A stretch of DNA of 64,000 nucleotides from Brachynemurus nebulosus. Its lineage: Eukaryota; Arthropoda; Insecta; Neuroptera; Myrmeleontidae. The stretch is taken from positions 930,001 to 994,000 of the forward strand of contig JAPWDM010000047.1 of the NCBI GenBank assembly GCA_035578155.1, read 5' to 3'. The notes under the pieces were generated by a model. It did not search any database. It worked only from the letters and a program-made list of their open reading frames with translations, and was not told the origin of the DNA. Both the position numbers and the translations under genes were made by a program. Every line of letters begins with the position of its first letter. The stretch's first letter is position 1. Of this stretch, positions 44,121-57,376 are shown one piece after another.

Positions 44121-44907
44121 TGCAGCCCATACACGGTTCAACTTGTTGTACTACCTAGTTGTACTACAAGTTGAACTGTTTGCCATACACTATTAAACTA
44201 TTCATTCAACTTGTTGTCCAACTTCAATTATTCACAATTTTTGAAAAAGAGACTTCGTTAAAATTATGGATAAAATTCTTGCCTTACCAGTAATTGCAGA
44301 AATTAGTAAATAAAACTTGAGTAAACGAAAAGAAAATAGAGCAAAGAGTGGTTGGGAAAAAAATTTTCTAATGAAAAACTATTTAAAAAAATTAGTGAAT
44401 GTGAACCAGACGATTACAAAAATTATATGCGAATGAACGAAGAAATTTTTAATGATATTTTAGTAAAAATAACACCTTTAAGAAGCAAAGAAGATACGTT
44501 TATGCGTGATGCAATTTCTGCAAAAACACACTTGGAAATTACATTAAGGTTTCTTTGCAACGGGAAATTCTTTCAAAAATTTAAAATTTTCAAATGCGGT
44601 ATCACCGCAAGCTATTGGAAATAACAAACAAAATCAAATATTTAAACTTTCCAATTGTTACCGCTGTAAATATTTTGTTGATTACACTCTTTACATATAT
44701 GTACTGGTTTTATTGTTCAACTACCCCACACACAGTACAACATGTTCATAGACCATTTGCTCCGACCACGTAAAATCAAAATATTTTGATTTTACTTCAA
44801 CCGTTTATGCAACCATCAAAATAGTTGACCAACTGCCCCACACACAATTCAACATGTTGTACAACTCAACCAAGTTGTACAACAAGTTGAACCGTGTATG
44901 GGCCGCA
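44121..44907 (+). mobile_element. non-autonomous Harbinger element
   Basis: The TIR TGCAGCCCATACACGGTTCA at the left and TGCGGCCCATACACGGTTCA at the right (reverse complement) both continue through 'acttgttgtac'. The TTA target duplication is at 44118-44120 and 44908-44910. Subterminal ACAAGTTG/CAACATGTTG words recur. The 787-bp body keeps only the N-terminal part of a transposase ORF, so it is a deletion derivative. Confidence 0.9.
44352..44624 (+). pseudogene. PIF/Harbinger transposase (HARBI1-like) N-terminal remnant
   Basis: The 90-codon ORF contains DDYKNYMRMNEEIFNDIL, then a DTFMRDAIS block and TLRFLCNG, the order typical of the region before the DDE nuclease domain in PIF/Harbinger transposases and HARBI1. 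Similarity in this frame ends at about codon 78. A shifted frame then reads FSNAVSPQAIGN, which again fits the family, so there is a frameshift in the A/T-rich stretch near 44575-44590. The DDE catalytic residues are absent from the element. It cannot encode an active transposase. Confidence 0.85.
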
Positions 44908-44910
44908 TTA

Positions 44911-45881
44911 GGGACGGACACCCTGTATATTTGCATTCATAAGCATGTATATTATGAACGTATGTATATAAAACTCGTCACGATTCACGAAACATACAAG
45001 AATTAGGACATGCGATAATAAAGCAGATTATTACAGTAACGCCATCAATCCGTCAAGGCCAACTAATGTAATGATATGTTTTTATTTTATACTGGTACGT
45101 AAGAAGTACAAACGTATACATATACATAGTATTAACAGTGGCTAAATACATACCTAAGATTATGTACAAAGTACAAATATGTCTTAAATATCGTAAATTT
45201 TTACATCGATTTGATTCATGCATAATATTTGACAAACTATAATAATAATAATTATTGCAAATTCTATGTTTCGTAAGAGAAATGAAACAAATATGGAGTA
45301 AAGTAGTACTAGTACAGTTCCACTGTAAAATGTACATATACACTGGGTGTGCTATACTTATGTACCTACCGTAAACAGGACTGAATCGGCACGAATTCAA
45401 TCTTCACATCGTATTTTTTAGTATTTCTTTTACAAGTACCTATTTATTCTTTAATACCTATATTACAAAACGCGAGCATAATTACTTTATTACAGTAATT
45501 AAAGATTTTTGAAAATATATCTTTCTGTTTTTATAATTTTGTGTAGAAATAAACATAAAATCTAAAGTTAATAAAGTTCTGTGTTCCAGTAAGTATATCC
45601 TTCATTCGTCCCTAATTAGCCCCCCTCCCACCTATTCGTCCGTTTATACCCGATACATAGTCCCTATTAACCCATGTCCATATTAACTATTAACTTAACT
45701 CAAATGTCAAGTCCTCATGATATTCCCTTAAAAAAAAAGATGTTTTATTTTACATAATATAATAACTAAAAATTCGGTAAACAACAACTTATACTTATGA
45801 GCATCAAAATAAATTGTTTTTAGAAAGCTTTAAGAAACAAAAAATAACACTGTCTGAAGACGCCAATTTAAATTGAGTTTT
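44911..45881. other. AT-rich intergenic DNA
   Basis: A 115-codon minus-strand ORF at 45053-45400 is Tyr/Ile/Cys-rich with no recognisable domain and probably fortuitous. Nothing else seen. Confidence 0.4.
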
Positions 45882-45916
45882 AGCGAATTTCCATTCTGGA
45901 AATTCAGCTATTTAGT
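45882..45916 (-). mobile_element. TA-core element 3'-end fragment
   Basis: TTTTAGCGAATTTCC, spacer, GGAAATTCAGCTATT: only the terminal hairpin of the TA-core family remains. Confidence 0.8.
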
Positions 45917-46885
45917 ATTTTTATCCAGCTTCAAACTTAGTCATCATTGCTACCCAAAAGAATAATTATTTATTTTACAATAGTTAAGAGAGATATATGT
46001 TCGCCCTTACGCCCCGTATTTTTAAACGAATTCCATGAACAACATTTTTCGTTTTGCTCCTGTTCACCCTTATGTCTCAATTCATGCCAATTTACAGTAT
46101 ATTATACTATGTTTGCAGAAGGAACTTTTTTAATGTTTATTAAGATACTGTGCCTACTCATAATGGTGGACGCGCTGGTACGGTATTTAATATTATATGT
46201 AATAACTTAGGTGTGCAAGTAACCCAAGTAAAATGTAAAAGTTTGGGGCACTTCTAGGGAAACTGAAATTAAAAATGGAGGTTTAGTTGGTTTAAAATAT
46301 ATTCTATGCAAATAAGTTTCACAACAAAAATCTAGCTTTTTTCCTAATTTTTTTTTTATACCATTTAAAGAAAACAGTTAACTGAATCCATATTTTTGAA
46401 TGATCCTGTATAATTATATACCGTTAATTATTTTTACTTTACATTTTTAAAAAAAATGCAATGTTTCAAAACTTGATCAAGCATGAATGTACTTCATGCG
46501 CCGAGAGTTCTAAAAAGATCACATCCAAAAGATTATTATTTCCAAGTTTTTCCTTGAAACATCAATATTGCTCTATAGTGTATTTCAATGTAATACTTTG
46601 ATAGTTGCCATATTAGAGCATAACTGGGTTTCAATATTGAATTTTTGTATCGAAATTCGTGACATTATTCAGTAGTCTATGGATTCTCTCTGCAAAGTTA
46701 GTAATTGATGTTAACGATTAGTTCGGATATTGTTTTGATAAATTCACTAAAGTTTATTTTCAGTATTCCGTACCAAAATTGATAAAATTGAACATTTATA
46801 TAATCACTTCGATTTCTATTGTCTATCATAGCCGATTTTTTCTGAAATTGTAAAACTGATATTTAGCAGAGAAACTGAGTGTGAT
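45917..46885. other. AT-rich intergenic DNA
   Basis: No supported feature; short ORFs lack family similarity. Confidence 0.4.
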
Positions 46886-47151
<266 letters not shown>

Positions 47152-49779
47152 CAATATCCTTAAAAAAAATTTCTTTGCACTCGCCAGGCTACACCATGTA
47201 ATTAACTCCCAGAATCAAAATTTAACATGACGTCTGCTATTAGAAAGTTACACTCTATTTCTCTGTTAAATATCAACTTAATAAAAAATTGTTCAGATAA
47301 AATTTGTAGCTTGGGGTTTCATAATTCTTTTAGTTTTCAAGTCTCTATGATGCAAAGTTCTATTTTTTAAATGGGAATCTATGCTAAAAATTTAAAAAAA
47401 AAATTAGTTTATGATTCAAAACTATCGGTAATACTCAAGTTTTCATTATTTTATCTCATGTTCCTGTGTTATTATGTTGTAAAAATCAATTTGGTAAAGT
47501 ATGCACTGCGAGCTGCGTCTGAGTTCAGACTATTACATCAAATCCATAAAAACAATTATGAGTATGGGGAAGGCTATTTGCGCAAGTACAACTTGCACTT
47601 AACAACTTCGTCTAAAGTTAAAACGTTACGTAATTACTTTTCCATTGAACCACTCGACTTTTTCAACAAATAGTATATTTTCCTAGAAAGTTACATTAAG
47701 TTGAAAAATTTATATTTTTGTAAAATACATAAAAGTAAAATCAGGTAAGTTAAATGTTTAAATTGCTGAAAATAAATTGCCAGTATTATTATTTGAAAAA
47801 GTTTTTCAAACTATCAGTTATAATAGCGATAACAATAATTTTTTTTTTTTAGAGAAAATAAGAAAAAAGACGAAATCACAAAACTAATTTAAAGCATAAG
47901 ACATGTTTATAACAAATTTGAATAAATCCACAATAAAAAGAGAGAGGATAATGCCCGATTTAAAATTTTACAAGAATGAAGAATACAATTCAAAAGTTCA
48001 TATGAAGAAAAAATAAAATTATATACTTTAAACCAGTCTATCGCTTTAAGCTGTATTTGTCTGAATGTATCGGCTTTAGTATATACAACATAAAAACTTG
48101 CTCGTCGAAGGCAGAACGAGCGGAATGCCCGGGGCCGGTGGCGGCAAGGGACGTTTACTCTACTACATATTATATATTTTCTGTTACATATATACATATA
48201 ATGTGTAGGACAAAGATAAACTATTTGAATGTTTAATGTTAAATAGAGAAAGTAGTAGTTATAATGTTTGTTGCCAGAACGGAACGATGTGCAATGCATA
48301 CATACATATATGTATGTATATGTGTATGTGTTATATATTATGTGTGCGAGTGTGTAGGTATTATGTACATACATATACATATAAATTTATACTAAAGCAT
48401 CCATACAGGGAAGCAGTCCCACTGCCATTGCAAATGTTCGCTGTAAAAATATTTGCTTTTTTTAAATATAAATCAATTTTTTTTTTTTTTTTTTTTTTGT
48501 AAATTCTGTCCCATAGTTTTGTTGAAATTTTATTATTGTTGGGAAGATATTTCTGAATCGTTAACTTCTCAAAAAGTTGTTTTAATGATTTTATATAATT
48601 TCTTTTCTCTTTTATTGTTATACAAAGATGGTGACATTTTTGTGCCGACGTTCAAAGCCAACTTACCGCTACAAAAAATAGTAACCACTCCACCAGTCGA
48701 AGTATAATTGCTTCTGTATTTTGTGAAATTACTTTCGAAAAAAAAGTATTATTTTATCTCGATTTCAATCGATTTCAAAATTGTTGTCCAAGTTTATCAA
48801 TTGATTGGTATGTTTTATGTATGAGAAATTTAATATCTATGTTCGATACTATATAAATTTTTATAGTATTTGTCATTCTCAGCGCTCCCGCCGTAATATT
48901 TTTGATAATTACCAATTTTAAAGCTAATAAGAAAGCAAGACCAATTTTATTAAATTTAATTCAATTGAAATTAGTCCACAATAGACAACTAGAATGGAAT
49001 AAGTTACAAAATTCTGTCAAAATGCATTAAGCTTTCTTTTATATTCCGCTAAAATGATTCATTTTATGTATGTACTGGCAAAACCCTCTTTGTGCAGTGG
49101 ATAGGGACCGCATGAAAACAGTTTCATCGAAAATATATATACTTAGAACGCTCAAAACCTCACGATTTACTTAGAAGTTGCCATCAAGATACAGTATTAA
49201 TTTATACGTGAGAACGTTTTATTTCATTTTTATAACATTATGAAAATTCTGAAAAATACACCTGTAATAGAAACTTAATGATGCAACAATATATTCTTGT
49301 GCAATGTACTGATTAAATGATTAAAAACCATTAAAAACTAATTTTTTCAAAGAAAGCTATTATAGTTAATGTTTAATTTGTTTATTTTCATTCCTTTTGA
49401 TTTAAATTATGCACTTTAACGGAATTTTTTTCAAAAACCACATAAAAAAAATTGCACAAAAAATTCGCACAAAGAAAGACCTCATAAAAAACAGGTTTAG
49501 CTATAACCATAAAAAATATGCTACTCTATTTTGCCAAACTTGAAGAAATGTATGTTAAATAGGTACAGTAAGAATAATATATCTAGTATGCTGTAGGAAC
49601 CTAAAAACTAGAAAATTTAAAAATTCAAAGTAAAACTGCAGGTACTGATGTTATTTCAAACTACAGTGCTCTCTCCCAATGTATGGGATGGGAAATATGT
49701 TTTTACGAAAAGCAATGCCTTCACTTTCGTCGACTGTATATTACGCTATGATATTACTTATCAAAAATGATGCTCGGTT
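47152..49779. other. AT-rich DNA with a 100-codon ORF and a GC-rich patch
   Basis: A 100-codon ORF (47371-47673, +) has one hydrophobic stretch near residues 20-40 but no recognisable family. A GC-rich patch (about 48098-48155, with GCTCGT...ACGAGC and CCCGGGGCCGG) stands out from its surroundings. (CATA)n-like sequence lies near 48300-48385. No supported gene. Confidence 0.35.
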
Positions 49780-50225
49780 TTAGCGAATTTCCATTCTGGA
49801 AATTCAGCTATTACAGCCGGTGCCATGACGCGACTTGAGCCCGGGACTATGGCAGAAATTTGTTTTGAGGTCCCTAGAACCCAAAAATAACATTCACTAA
49901 AATTTATATATATATATATATATATTTATGTATATATGTATGTATTTATGTATTAGCACGATAACTCTCGAACGAAATGTCCTAGGTGTACGAAATTTGG
50001 TGACAACGTTGGAAGTCCAAAAATCTTGGATGAGTTCTTCAGCCAGACACGTCGGATGCCAGGGACATGGTTTTTGTTCTTGCAAAAAATTAGTTTTTTG
50101 CCAAAATTTGCTATAATTTAAAAGATTTTGCCACATTTTTTTACACCATTGCAAAGACGGCAAAAAATCACATAAAAAAGGTTTTTGAACTATTTTTCTA
50201 GGTTAGCTAGTTTTTGAGAAAATAA
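49780..50225 (-). mobile_element. TA-core element, reverse orientation, short (TA) core
   Basis: TTTTAGCGAATTTCC hairpin, 'cagctattacagccgg', 'gagcccgggactatggcag', 'gtccctaga', a short TA run (49904-49925), 'cgataactctcgaacgaaat', 'cagacacgtcggatgcc', 'tttttttacaccattg' and 'tagtttttgagaaaa'. The terminal ACAGGGGTAT is missing. Confidence 0.85.
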
Positions 50226-50374
50226 GAAAAAAAAGTCAGTAGTAAGTTTTGAACAGTTCTGGACCCACCATTCGATTTTTTTGAGCGACCTCAAGGAGGA
50301 GGTACCACTTCAAAAATGAAATACACTAGATATGATGATTTTCAGGTCATTGACACTTCAAAATATTACAAACG

Positions 50375-50377
<3 letters not shown>

Positions 50378-50439
<62 letters not shown>

Positions 50440-50520
50440 CGCACGATAACTCAAGTACGAAATATCCTATTTTTAAGAAATTTCTTGAAAACGTTGGAAG
50501 TCGAAAATATTGAATAGTTA

Positions 50521-50587
<67 letters not shown>

Positions 50588-50922
50588 TTACTAATATTAT
50601 AAATGCGAAAGTGAGTTTGTTTGTTTATTTGACTGGCTTTCACGCCTCAACAGCTTAACCAATCAACTTTTTTGCTAGGACACATATATATAATCCGCAC
50701 GTCCGCACGATAACTCAAGAACGAAACATCTTATTTTTAAGAAATTTCGTGAAAACGTTTACGGTTTTTTGGACATTTTTCGTGAAAAAAATTTGGCGGA
50801 AAAATCACATAAAGAAGGATTTCTTAATTACAATTGCTCTATATCAACTAGTTTCCGAGAAAAACGTACTTTTGTAAATGAAAATTCGCTATGTTATGCA
50901 GGATGCTGCGACAGGGGTATTA
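50378..50922 (-). mobile_element. tangled TA-core pieces with a Helitron-like 5' end
   Basis: Two (TA)n runs (50378-50436 and 50527-50584) each adjoin TA-core sequence ('gcacgataactcaagtacga' at about 50440). At 50585 TCCTTACTAATATTATAAAT begins after an A inside the TA run, the form of a Helitron 5' end, and lasts to about 50675. TA-core sequence resumes at about 50700 and runs to the 5' terminus, 'gctatgttatgcaggatgct' plus GCGACAGGGGTAT. Confidence 0.7.
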
Positions 50923-51211
50923 TCTGTAGACCAAAGAATGTAACATATTAGACCGAGTAGGTATATCAATGAATAAATGCAACCTCAAGATACGCTCAAG
51001 TTACAATCAACTGCTGTTTTGTAATATTGTAAATCAGTGCAATAACTGTGGTATCCGTAGTAATAATTTTTAATCCCTTTTCAAATAATTATTATCAAAA
51101 CTAATATTGATAATAAAATTTAACTTTTTCTTAGGAACAACTACAAAATTTTGAGAAAAAAATGATGCTCTTTGTTTTTATTTTAAAAATACGTATATGT
51201 ATACAAATTAT
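50923..51211. other. AT-rich spacer
   Basis: No feature recognised. Confidence 0.4.
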
Positions 51212-51872
51212 GGCTAACTTCAAAAATGCATCACTGCTTGCATGAGGCAGAGTCAAAAGTTCAAAAATGCATCACACGCCTCACAACGAAAAATCAAAAA
51301 TTCATTTTTGCATTTGATGTGTCAAAACAATGCATCAAGAAATTTGGTTATGCGTATCATGCGCATAATGTAATATCACAGCTACTTACATTTAAAATAT
51401 AGGTGGCTGTCGTAGCTATGGTAATGTGAAGAAAAAATGATGCCAATGGTCCTATGACCATAACGGTTATAGGAATAATTCCGAAAAACAAAATGTTAAA
51501 AAAGATGAATTTATTTACCTCTCATTAAAATTTTTTAAAGTATCTGAATACATCTTGCATTCAAAACATGAAATATTTTTTATTCAAATAATTTCAATTT
51601 TTTCAATTTTCAATTTCAAGTAAATTCAAGTTGAAATTCAAAGATAATAATATATACAAGGACTGTATTGCTATATTATCTATAGTCTAATCATGCTATA
51701 TTATCTACAGTCAAATCAGAGGTTAAATGATGCCAATATCCCGTTCAAAAACATCTAATGTGCATTAAATTTCAAGTGAGCATCAGCATCGCATCATGTA
51801 GTATTAGACGCATCAGAAAGGTCATGATGCTGCATCGATGCGATAAAGTTTACATTTTTGAAGTTATGTCTT
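51212..51872. mobile_element. possible MITE with TAACTTCAAAAATG termini
   Basis: TAACTTCAAAAATG at the left is inverted at the right (CATTTTTGAAGTTA). Subterminal regions on both sides are full of GCATCA/TGATGC/GCATCG words. No target duplication identified. Confidence 0.5.
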
Positions 51873-52573
51873 ATAATAAATATCGTCTTGTTTACTAAAT
51901 AATAAACAGCACATTACGTTCGTCATATCACACCTCGTTAGTCCAAACAGTCCAAAAACTGGCTTTACGCGTTGTCTGTTTACTATAATGTAATAATGTT
52001 CATTAGTCTACGATTTTCTCAATTTCGCCACTTATATTTTCTGTTGATCCAGTTTTTTTTTATGGGAACGTTAATTGGAAAGCCGGGCGGTACAGAAGGA
52101 GAGAGTATTGTATAGAGTCAAATAAATGAATGGTTCAGTCCACCATTTTTAGGGTAAGCGTGGTACCAAAGTCTGTAATATTTATGTACTCTGTGGACTA
52201 ATAGCCAGCAAGTTTGCTTATTGTACCCATTCTATCTGTATGAATTAAGTGAGTTCTTTCGTTCCAAATTTGTTCGACTCAATTTTGTATTAAAATAGAA
52301 TATTTTCTGGTTTATTGTTAGTTTTATCTAGCTTCACACCGCGTACTCTCACATGTCTAAAATGCTCCAATAAAGTTGTACAAACTTGCTAAAAATCAAG
52401 TTACGTAATACACTGTTTTAATAAAAGTATACATACATATGACATAATGAAATGACTGATTATTTTTTTACTGATTTGACCTTGCTGGTAGGTATAGATG
52501 CTGCTATTTACATCTTCTGAAATAAATTACATACATAACTTTTAATAATGTAAGTACTATTCAATGAAATAGT
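51873..52573. other. intergenic DNA, no recognised gene
   Basis: Mixed AT-rich sequence; nothing supported. Confidence 0.4.
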
Positions 52574-52880
52574 ACAGGAGTTCCCAAACTGTGCCCGCGG
52601 CGTCCTGGGGTGTCGTGAAGTATCACAAGGGACATCGAGGCTGCACTACTAAACACGGAAAAATAATATTAAAACTGTGAAACAGTCTTTTCTTTGCTCG
52701 TCAATTATATTTCTTTGGGGAAAAGAATAAAATATGAGAAATTAATACTCTTGGCTTGAAATGTTATATCTTTTTTATAGGAGAGTACTTTTTGGAAAAT
52801 AAATAAAGTTTTCGGAGTCAAAAGGCGCTGCCGGAAATGAATTGACCATCGCGTGTCTAAATACTTTCAGATATAGGAAC
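52574..52880 (+). mobile_element. hAT-like left end (partial)
   Basis: Begins CAGGAGTTCCCAAACTGTGC followed by 'gtcctggggtgtcgtgaag', typical of hAT termini. No matching right end found before the next hAT element at 52893, so its extent is uncertain. Confidence 0.45.
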
Positions 52881-52892
52881 TATCAAATACAG

Positions 52893-53680
52893 CAGTGTTT
52901 TTCAATCTGTGGGTCGCGACCCCCTGGGGGGTCGCGAAGCCTTTTTAAGGGGGTCGCAATTACTTTAACAATAAAACCACTCTAATTAAATATATAATAT
53001 TTAATAAAGAAAAGGTTAATTAAAGGTTACATTAATGTGATGGTTTCATACTTTCCCTTTATAAAATTTCAAAACAAATAACAATGGCTTATTTTCAATA
53101 ACAGTAAATCCGAGTTTTAAATAATTGTCGTCATGTAGACGCTTTTTCTTTGCGTTTTTTTCATTACTCTCATTGGAACTTGAAGTTGACGGTTGTGCAA
53201 GTCTTTCCAGAAACTCATCCATTTTCAATAATTACCATGAGCACAGAATTTTGGATATTAAACAATAAAAGACAGTGAGCAATTACTAAACAAACAAGTC
53301 AATTCAAAAAATTTAAACACAATTCAATTTCAAAGCGAATTCACAATTCAAAGAATTCAAAAGTGCCATCCTTTACTCGCCTGATGCTCCACGCAGCGTT
53401 CATTACATCGCGCTATATTTCGCTCACACAAGAAGCTGCTATAAGTCGTCAACTTCGATTTGATATAAAAATATGCCTGTTTAAAATTCTTTGTTACGTA
53501 TATATTTAATTGACACCTAACGGAAAATATGATAAACGGATTCGATATTTATAGCGTAAATTAATTAAAGTTATAAATAGCAGAGGGTAGGGGTTGCGAA
53601 ATATTTTTCTATTTTAGGGGGTCGCGAACTATTTTTCTTTACTAGGGGGGTCGCGCCATGCAAAAGGTTAAAAAACACTG
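52893..53680 (-). mobile_element. hAT element, 788 bp, perfect 8-bp target duplication
   Basis: Ends CAGTGTTTTTCAATCTGTGG and inverted GGTTAAAAAACACTG. The target duplication is AAATACAG (52885-52892 and 53681-53688). Subterminal GGGGGTCGCGA repeats occur at both ends. Carries a truncated transposase N-terminus on the minus strand; otherwise non-coding. Confidence 0.92.
53046..53228 (-). pseudogene. hAT transposase N-terminal remnant (ZBED5-like)
   Basis: The 60-codon ORF begins MKMDEFLERLAQPSTSSSNE and continues with a Lys-rich stretch and NYLKLGFTVIENKPL. This resembles the N-terminus of ZBED5/FAM200-type hAT transposases, where 'YLKYGFTxIE...KPQCVLC' leads into the BED finger. Here the Cys residues of the finger are gone, and no dimerisation or catalytic region follows. 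It is a remnant inside a non-autonomous element; the match is from motif memory. Confidence 0.65.
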
Positions 53681-53840
53681 AAATACAGGAAGAAATCGGT
53701 CAGTACATAAAATATATAAACTAGAAAAAGCTTGCATTCAAATTTCGGTCTTATAAATAGTCGGTCCTATGTATTTTAAAAACTGTGCATAAATTAAGTT
53801 TCACTTTATAGGGAGTGGTAAAGTCCACACAGATCCAAGA

Positions 53841-54659
53841 CAGGGTTGTCACCTGTCCCGATTCTATCGGGACAATTCCGATTTCAGTATTTCAATACGC
53901 GCGAAATATCAAGCTGTATCCGTATCTTCCCTCCTTTAGTAAGTAAAGGAAAGAGATGAATTCATTCGTTCTGGCAGTCAGCTACACGAAGAGCATTAAA
54001 GACAGGGCCAGTTTAACCAATAGGCCTACCTAGGCCATGGCGTTCGTCAGTTACTTTTTTTAAGAGAAAATTTGAAAAAAAAGTAGAAAAAGTTAAGATT
54101 TTCTTTTTTTTAAGCAAAAGGTGGGGGCGGCATTTTTCACGATGCCTAGAAGGGCATTTAGTCCGGGGGGCATTTAATCCGGCCCTAATTAAAGATGAAC
54201 CTTCCAAAAAATAAACGTGTGCCCTACTGGGCATCTAAGAGTGTTAGCTGCCTATCTGACATAATAATTGTAACTATTTAAATTTTAATTTATGTAATAA
54301 AGTCGTCTGCATCATAATTTTTCAATAAAAAACTGAAAAGCACTTCAGGTGATTGCTTGTTTTAGCTTGAATGATGGGGTGCAGTAAATAATCTGAAATT
54401 AATTTATCATTTGTGTATATTGATTTACATATACATATTTTTGGTGAAAAGACATCCGTTGAAACTCAAACAACACTGAAATGGTGGAAAATGATACTCC
54501 GTTGAGCTAAGGAAAGCTAAGTTATAACTTTCGCATTAATAGTGGCTGGTAGCAATAAAAAAAAATATGTATAAAAAATAGATAAATATATCACAAAACT
54601 TATTTTTAATTTTCTCCTGGAATTTCCCTGATATTTTTTTTTCAAAGATGACAACTCTA
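53841..54659 (+). mobile_element. older hAT-like element hosting another insertion
   Basis: Ends CAGGGTTGTCACC and inverted GATGACAACTCTA. Flanks ATCCAAGA (53833-53840) and ATGCAAGG (54660-54667) match at six of eight positions, fitting an aged 8-bp duplication. It contains the younger element 54003-54187. Confidence 0.6.
54003..54187 (+). mobile_element. hAT MITE (GGGCCGG family), intact copy
   Basis: CAGGGCCAGTTTAACC ... TTAATCCGGCCCTA with perfect target duplication ATTAAAGA (53995-54002 and 54188-54195). Length 185 bp. The reference copy for the elements at 3602 and 6244. Confidence 0.9.
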
Positions 54660-54667
54660 ATGCAAGG

Positions 54668-56224
54668 TCAATTGCATTTTAGTTTTACTTTTTTTTAAAT
54701 TCTTATAAATTTTAAATTTTAATTAGGTACTAATGACTGCCAAATGAGGATGTGAGGTGCGTACATATGTACATATATATTAATCAATAAATTCATACAT
54801 ACTGCACTGATATAATGTCAATAGTGTTTAGAGAATGCGTGTATTATCCTAAATAACGCGCAAGTAGCACATTATTTGAATAGTTGATTTTATTGTTTGA
54901 ATTGATAACAGTTGAATTGTTTAAACGGTAAATTGAAACTTCCCATTGTAAGAATTCAAAGTGCAACATTACAATTTACAGCTAGTATGGGAGACGATTG
55001 CTAGAAAGTATTTATTACAATCAGGAGCGTCGCTACTGACATAGCAGTCCTATCAGTGGTATGGGGTCTCCAAGTTACAGGAGCCCAAAATGTGTAAGCA
55101 AAAATTTATAATAAGGCCTACGGCTCTGTAGTGTTTATCGTTTTTTTCTCGGCTATTTGGAATCATCAATTCTGTTACTGAAGTTCTACAGTATGAAAAT
55201 AATGACTTATTAACAATTTGAAAAAAGAGTCCAGAGATTAGTGAAAAAGGAGGTTGGAAATCTTAAAACCTTGGATGAGTTTCTCAGCCAAAACAACATC
55301 AATCATATAAAGAAACGAACAAGGAACATTACGAGAGTATACTCCTCAGATTTTGTTTATTCTACGATATGTTATGAAACATCGAAAAATTAGGGACATG
55401 CAGTAATACGTTTTGAAAAAATGAAATCACGCTTCAAAAACTGAGGTAAAAATTTTTTTTTAAATATGACGGAAACAGTAAGAGATGGAGCAAAAATTTA
55501 AATTGACGATATTGCTCTTTTTTAAATTTGTTTAAATTACATCAACAGGTGTGGTTGGAGATTAAAATTTGGAGGTTAAATCTAACTGACATGTTTTTAC
55601 TGAATTTCTCAATATTTTAAGCCTAGGGATGTGTCGACATAAGCGTACTGTTTAAGAACTTCTTCATGAAAAATAGTTAAGATAATTAGAATAACATAGG
55701 AAATAAACTCTCGAATTCAAAATTCAGTTTGAGCAACACTGGAGAGGGGGGTGAGTCACCCTCTTAAATTATATGATATTTTCATCCACTCATTTTTACT
55801 ATTAACCCACTGACAATGGATAATAATGTTACAGTAATTGGTTCTGAAGTTGGACTGTCGTATGTAAGGTTTTTAATATGTTTGTATTTAAATGATTCTT
55901 TTCGTTATCGTAAACTTTTGATCGTAAATATCTTGTAAACTGAGCCACTAAAGAGCCCTGCTTGAATGCATGTCGAATAGCACTCGACGAATTTTTCTAT
56001 TGCATATTGTGTGTGTAAATATGATATCAACCACTAAAACATATTATCTCTAATTAAAGAAATTATTTGTTACTAAAACAAATACATAATCTTACTGAAT
56101 ATATACACACATAATACATATCTACATACATATATACATACATAATACATAAACATAACGTTCAATTTTAAAAGTGATGTCACGAAATAAATATGTACAT
56201 AGTATGTATTACTACATAGTAAGT
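54668..56224. other. AT-rich intergenic DNA
   Basis: CATA-rich words near 56090-56150; no gene or terminus recognised. Confidence 0.4.
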
Positions 56225-56232
56225 ATGTACTA

Positions 56233-57376
56233 TAGTTATGGGAATAATCACTCTTTTTAGTGAGTTGAATCTTTTGAATCCGCTCACTGTGGTGAGTCGA
56301 TTCAATGAATTGAATCACTCACTCACTTGACGCAATTCGCTCACTCGTTTTTATGAATTGAATCACTCACTCCACTCACTCACTTTACACAACTGATTGG
56401 TACAACTTTAAATACGAATCAACGAACAAATTCAATCATACAGTTTACATGTGAAACACTCACTCAAGTGAATGAGTGTTTGGAAACAATTATTATACCC
56501 GAATAAAATTAATATAATTATGTACTTAAAATTAATACACATAATCGACACAACAAATTAAAAAATTAATGCATCATTAAAAATGCACAGTTGAAAACAA
56601 TGAAAAATATTGATTGTAAGTAAAAATCTACAATAATTTTATGTTGGGAGATATCCACTCAATGCTGTTTTGAAGAAAAACTAATTTTTGGAGACGTAAT
56701 AATCTGACAATAAACGGCCAAATTTTATTTTAAAAATTTGAAAATATTGTAAAATAAAATACATATTATTTTTCTTAGAATTATTTTAATATCTATCTTA
56801 CATCTTACAGTGTACATAATGTTTTTTATTTAGATTATTTTATTAGTTTATTAGACATTTGGACTAAATTTGATCTAAGATGTAACTAAATTTAAAATGC
56901 ATAAATTTGTTTTATGGATTTTAAAGATAAAGGATAGTAAAAAGAAATTAAAATATTAGTTCTAAAAAAATATTAAGTTTAGAACTGGCATATTTACCTA
57001 ACCTACGTACCAATGTACCATACCATAGTACATTACACGTATACACTATATTACTTATACACGTTATACACGTTGTGTTATATTAATATACAGTTGTAAA
57101 AAACAGATGTTTGTAGAATTTTTGAACAAGTCTTTGTCGCTCTGTCTATTATAATAAGTAAACTGAAACAAGGATTGACAATTGAATAGAATCTTATATG
57201 GCATACACTCTTAAGTGAGTAAGTGAGTGAGTGTAGATAATAAATTATGATACACACACTCTTTCAACTCACGAGTTGAAAGAGTCGATTCAGTTCTTTT
57301 TGACTGATTCAATTCAGTCAGTCAGTTGAGTGATTCAATTCACTGAATTGAATCACTCACTCACTAGCCATCACTA
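56233..57376. mobile_element. hAT element, 1144 bp, with TGAGTGA-rich ends
   Basis: Starts TAGTTATGGGAATAATCACT and ends with the inverse of TAGTGATGGCTAGTGAGTGA. The target duplication is a perfect ATGTACTA (56225-56232 and 57377-57384). Both subterminal zones are dense in GATTCAATTC/GAATTGAATC and TCACTCAC/GTGAGTGA words in both orientations, likely transposase-binding repeats. The interior is AT-rich and non-coding. Confidence 0.9.

Noticed and set aside
47371..47673. 100-codon ORF with a hydrophobic segment
   Set aside because: Lys/Leu/Tyr-rich as expected from AT-rich random DNA; no domain seen.
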